Shown: positions 63,064-64,000 of the stretch, in pieces
How positions within the stretch are numbered: the stretch's first letter is position 1
Layout: every line of letters starts with the position of its first letter
Origin: Gracilaria domingensis
Lineage: Eukaryota; Rhodophyta; Florideophyceae; Gracilariales; Gracilariaceae
Length of the DNA: 64,000 nucleotides
Assembly: GCA_022539475.1 (NCBI GenBank)
Contig: VCMS01000172.1
Location: 53,675-117,674, forward strand
Reading direction: 5' to 3'
Notes under the pieces: generated by a model
Seen by the model: the letters and a program-made list of their open reading frames with translations, nothing else
What the model was told of the DNA's origin: nothing
Database searches by the model: none
Position numbers and translations under genes: made by a program

Positions 63064-63122
63064 CTTTTATGTTTAACTATCTCTAAAAGGTTTACAACAC
63101 CGAAAAGTCATGTGTTCTAACC

Positions 63123-63998
63123 TCAAAGCTGGGGGAATGGGGAGGGGGGTAACTTTTCCTTAACAACCTTGACGTAGTTTGTATGAAAAGGAGCGGGGTC
63201 ACCGCCTACAATGTTTCTTTCTTGGTGGGAAAAGTCGTAGAAGTACGCGTTCCTAAACTGAAAGTCGGAGAAAGAAGTAGGGAAGCCAACGAGAGTTTTC
63301 CCATATGCAAGAAGTCGCCCAACGGTCTCTTCCAGGTTGAAAGTAGTACCTGTCTTAAGCGAAACTATCTTCAACAGCTCTTTCATTATTGTGAGCACAA
63401 CCGTACTGCACTCCGTAGCGACTACGTCCATAGGAATGAAACCTCTTGAGGCCCCGACGATGTTGAACGCTGATAGCCACACGAGCTTCTCATAATAGCT
63501 TACGAGAAATGTGTCTTCGTCGACAACCCCGCAAGTGAGACCCATAGACCTAAACCTGTCTGCAACGTTGGAGGCCCACTTTCCTGTTGCGACAGTGAGA
63601 CCATCCGGACTTTGAGGAGTGACACCATCCTGCGGAGCTGCGTTTCTTGAGGGGACACCAACGTATAGGACAACTTTTGAACATGTGTCCACACCGAGCT
63701 TCGAAACCAATGGTATGATGTCTCCATTCTGGAAGAAAACGAGATTCTCTCTGAGCGAATAAGGGCAAGCCTGAATTACGGTCTCCAGGGTGTTCGTTCT
63801 TCCACAAACTAGTATCGGTACATCAGAAAGATGAGAGGTAGCAGCCATGCTGCAGAATTCGTGTGCGGAAATGACCGTATCTTCTTCGTTCGCCAGCATG
63901 GTACCTATACGCCCCCTTCCAACAATAACGGCCCGAGTCCTTCGGCGGGAGATGATCCTGAGGGACTCAGAGTACTGGACCGGAGCGGAGTGGAGCAT
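63123..63998 (-). CDS. Ketopantoate reductase-like (ApbA/PanE) protein
   Basis: The 291-aa frame runs from ATG 63998 to TGA 63123. It could extend past the window edge, two bases further on. After about 22 residues a Rossmann nucleotide-binding strand and loop appear (RAVIVGRGRIGTML; G-X-G-X-X-G in the form GRGRIG). Then VPILVCGRTNTLE follows, where the substrate is probed in this family. The helical C-terminal half has YYEKLVWLSAFNIVGASRG, containing the Lys and Asn expected for ApbA/PanE catalytic residues (K..(W)...N). The family reduces 2-dehydropantoate with NADPH in the vitamin B5 pathway. Substrate is not certain, since paralogues of unknown specificity are common. Confidence 0.7.
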   Translation of the reverse strand: MLHSAPVQYSESLRIISRRRTRAVIVGRGRIGTMLANEEDTVISAHEFCSMAATSHLSDVPILVCGRTNTLETVIQACPYSLRENLVFFQNGDIIPLVSKLGVDTCSKVVLYVGVPSRNAAPQDGVTPQSPDGLTVATGKWASNVADRFRSMGLTCGVVDEDTFLVSYYEKLVWLSAFNIVGASRGFIPMDVVATECSTVVLTIMKELLKIVSLKTGTTFNLEETVGRLLAYGKTLVGFPTSFSDFQFRNAYFYDFSHQERNIVGGDPAPFHTNYVKVVKEKLPPSPFPQL

Positions 63999-64000
63999 GT

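Overview
The window looks like nuclear DNA of a multicellular (florideophyte) red alga. Chondrus crispus or a close relative is my best guess, but this is inference: protein genes are intron-poor, compact and single-exon, several have a TATA box about 160 nt upstream of the ATG, the proteins are secreted or membrane proteins of algal type, and more than half of the window is mobile DNA. No bacterial or organellar genes, rRNA, tRNA or CRISPR arrays were recognised.

Layout. 156-1878 is a solo LTR with a 5-bp target duplication. 2742-3704 is a multipass membrane protein, with a decayed non-LTR retrotransposon (about 3705-6710, minus) jammed against its start. 7348-8613 is a secreted Thr/Pro-rich protein and 9923-11086 a secreted LPMO-like copper protein. 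12129-13583 (minus), 25413-26333 (plus) and 26981-28384 (plus) are membrane or secreted genes; the first and third are paralogues. A young 11.4-kb Ty3/gypsy-type LTR retrotransposon (13689-25065, target duplication GTTGA) has landed between the first two, 105 bp upstream of the 12129-13583 start codon.

30598-31962 is a Cys-rich secreted protein. 32.8-38.5 kb is AT-rich and made of old repeats, a TIR element (32847-34511) and a solo LTR on the minus strand (34555-36591). 38611-39489 is a truncated, nearly identical copy of the 12129-13583 gene. 39.5-45.1 kb holds a Tnp2/CACTA-like transposon with a divergent accessory gene. 45951-46886 is a putative zinc-finger protein. 46.9-53.7 kb is mostly gene debris, including a GT47 exostosin-type glycosyltransferase pseudogene. 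53.8-60.9 kb is a Plavaka-like transposon whose 5' region is tandemly duplicated and full of hairpins. It is followed by a long-TIR element made of near-perfect palindromes (60764-61588), a hypothetical protein (61945-63063) and a ketopantoate-reductase-like enzyme at the right edge.

The most novel material is in the LTR retrotransposon family. (i) A small protein gene lies antisense inside the LTR and is recognisable in three diverged LTR subfamilies. (ii) A tandemly duplicated domain sits between protease and reverse transcriptase. (iii) A second, unrelated duplicated domain lies downstream of integrase. (iv) The gag start codon lies inside the LTR terminus. (v) A palindrome next to the TATA box shows compensatory changes between subfamilies. 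All similarity statements are by eye; no database was searched.
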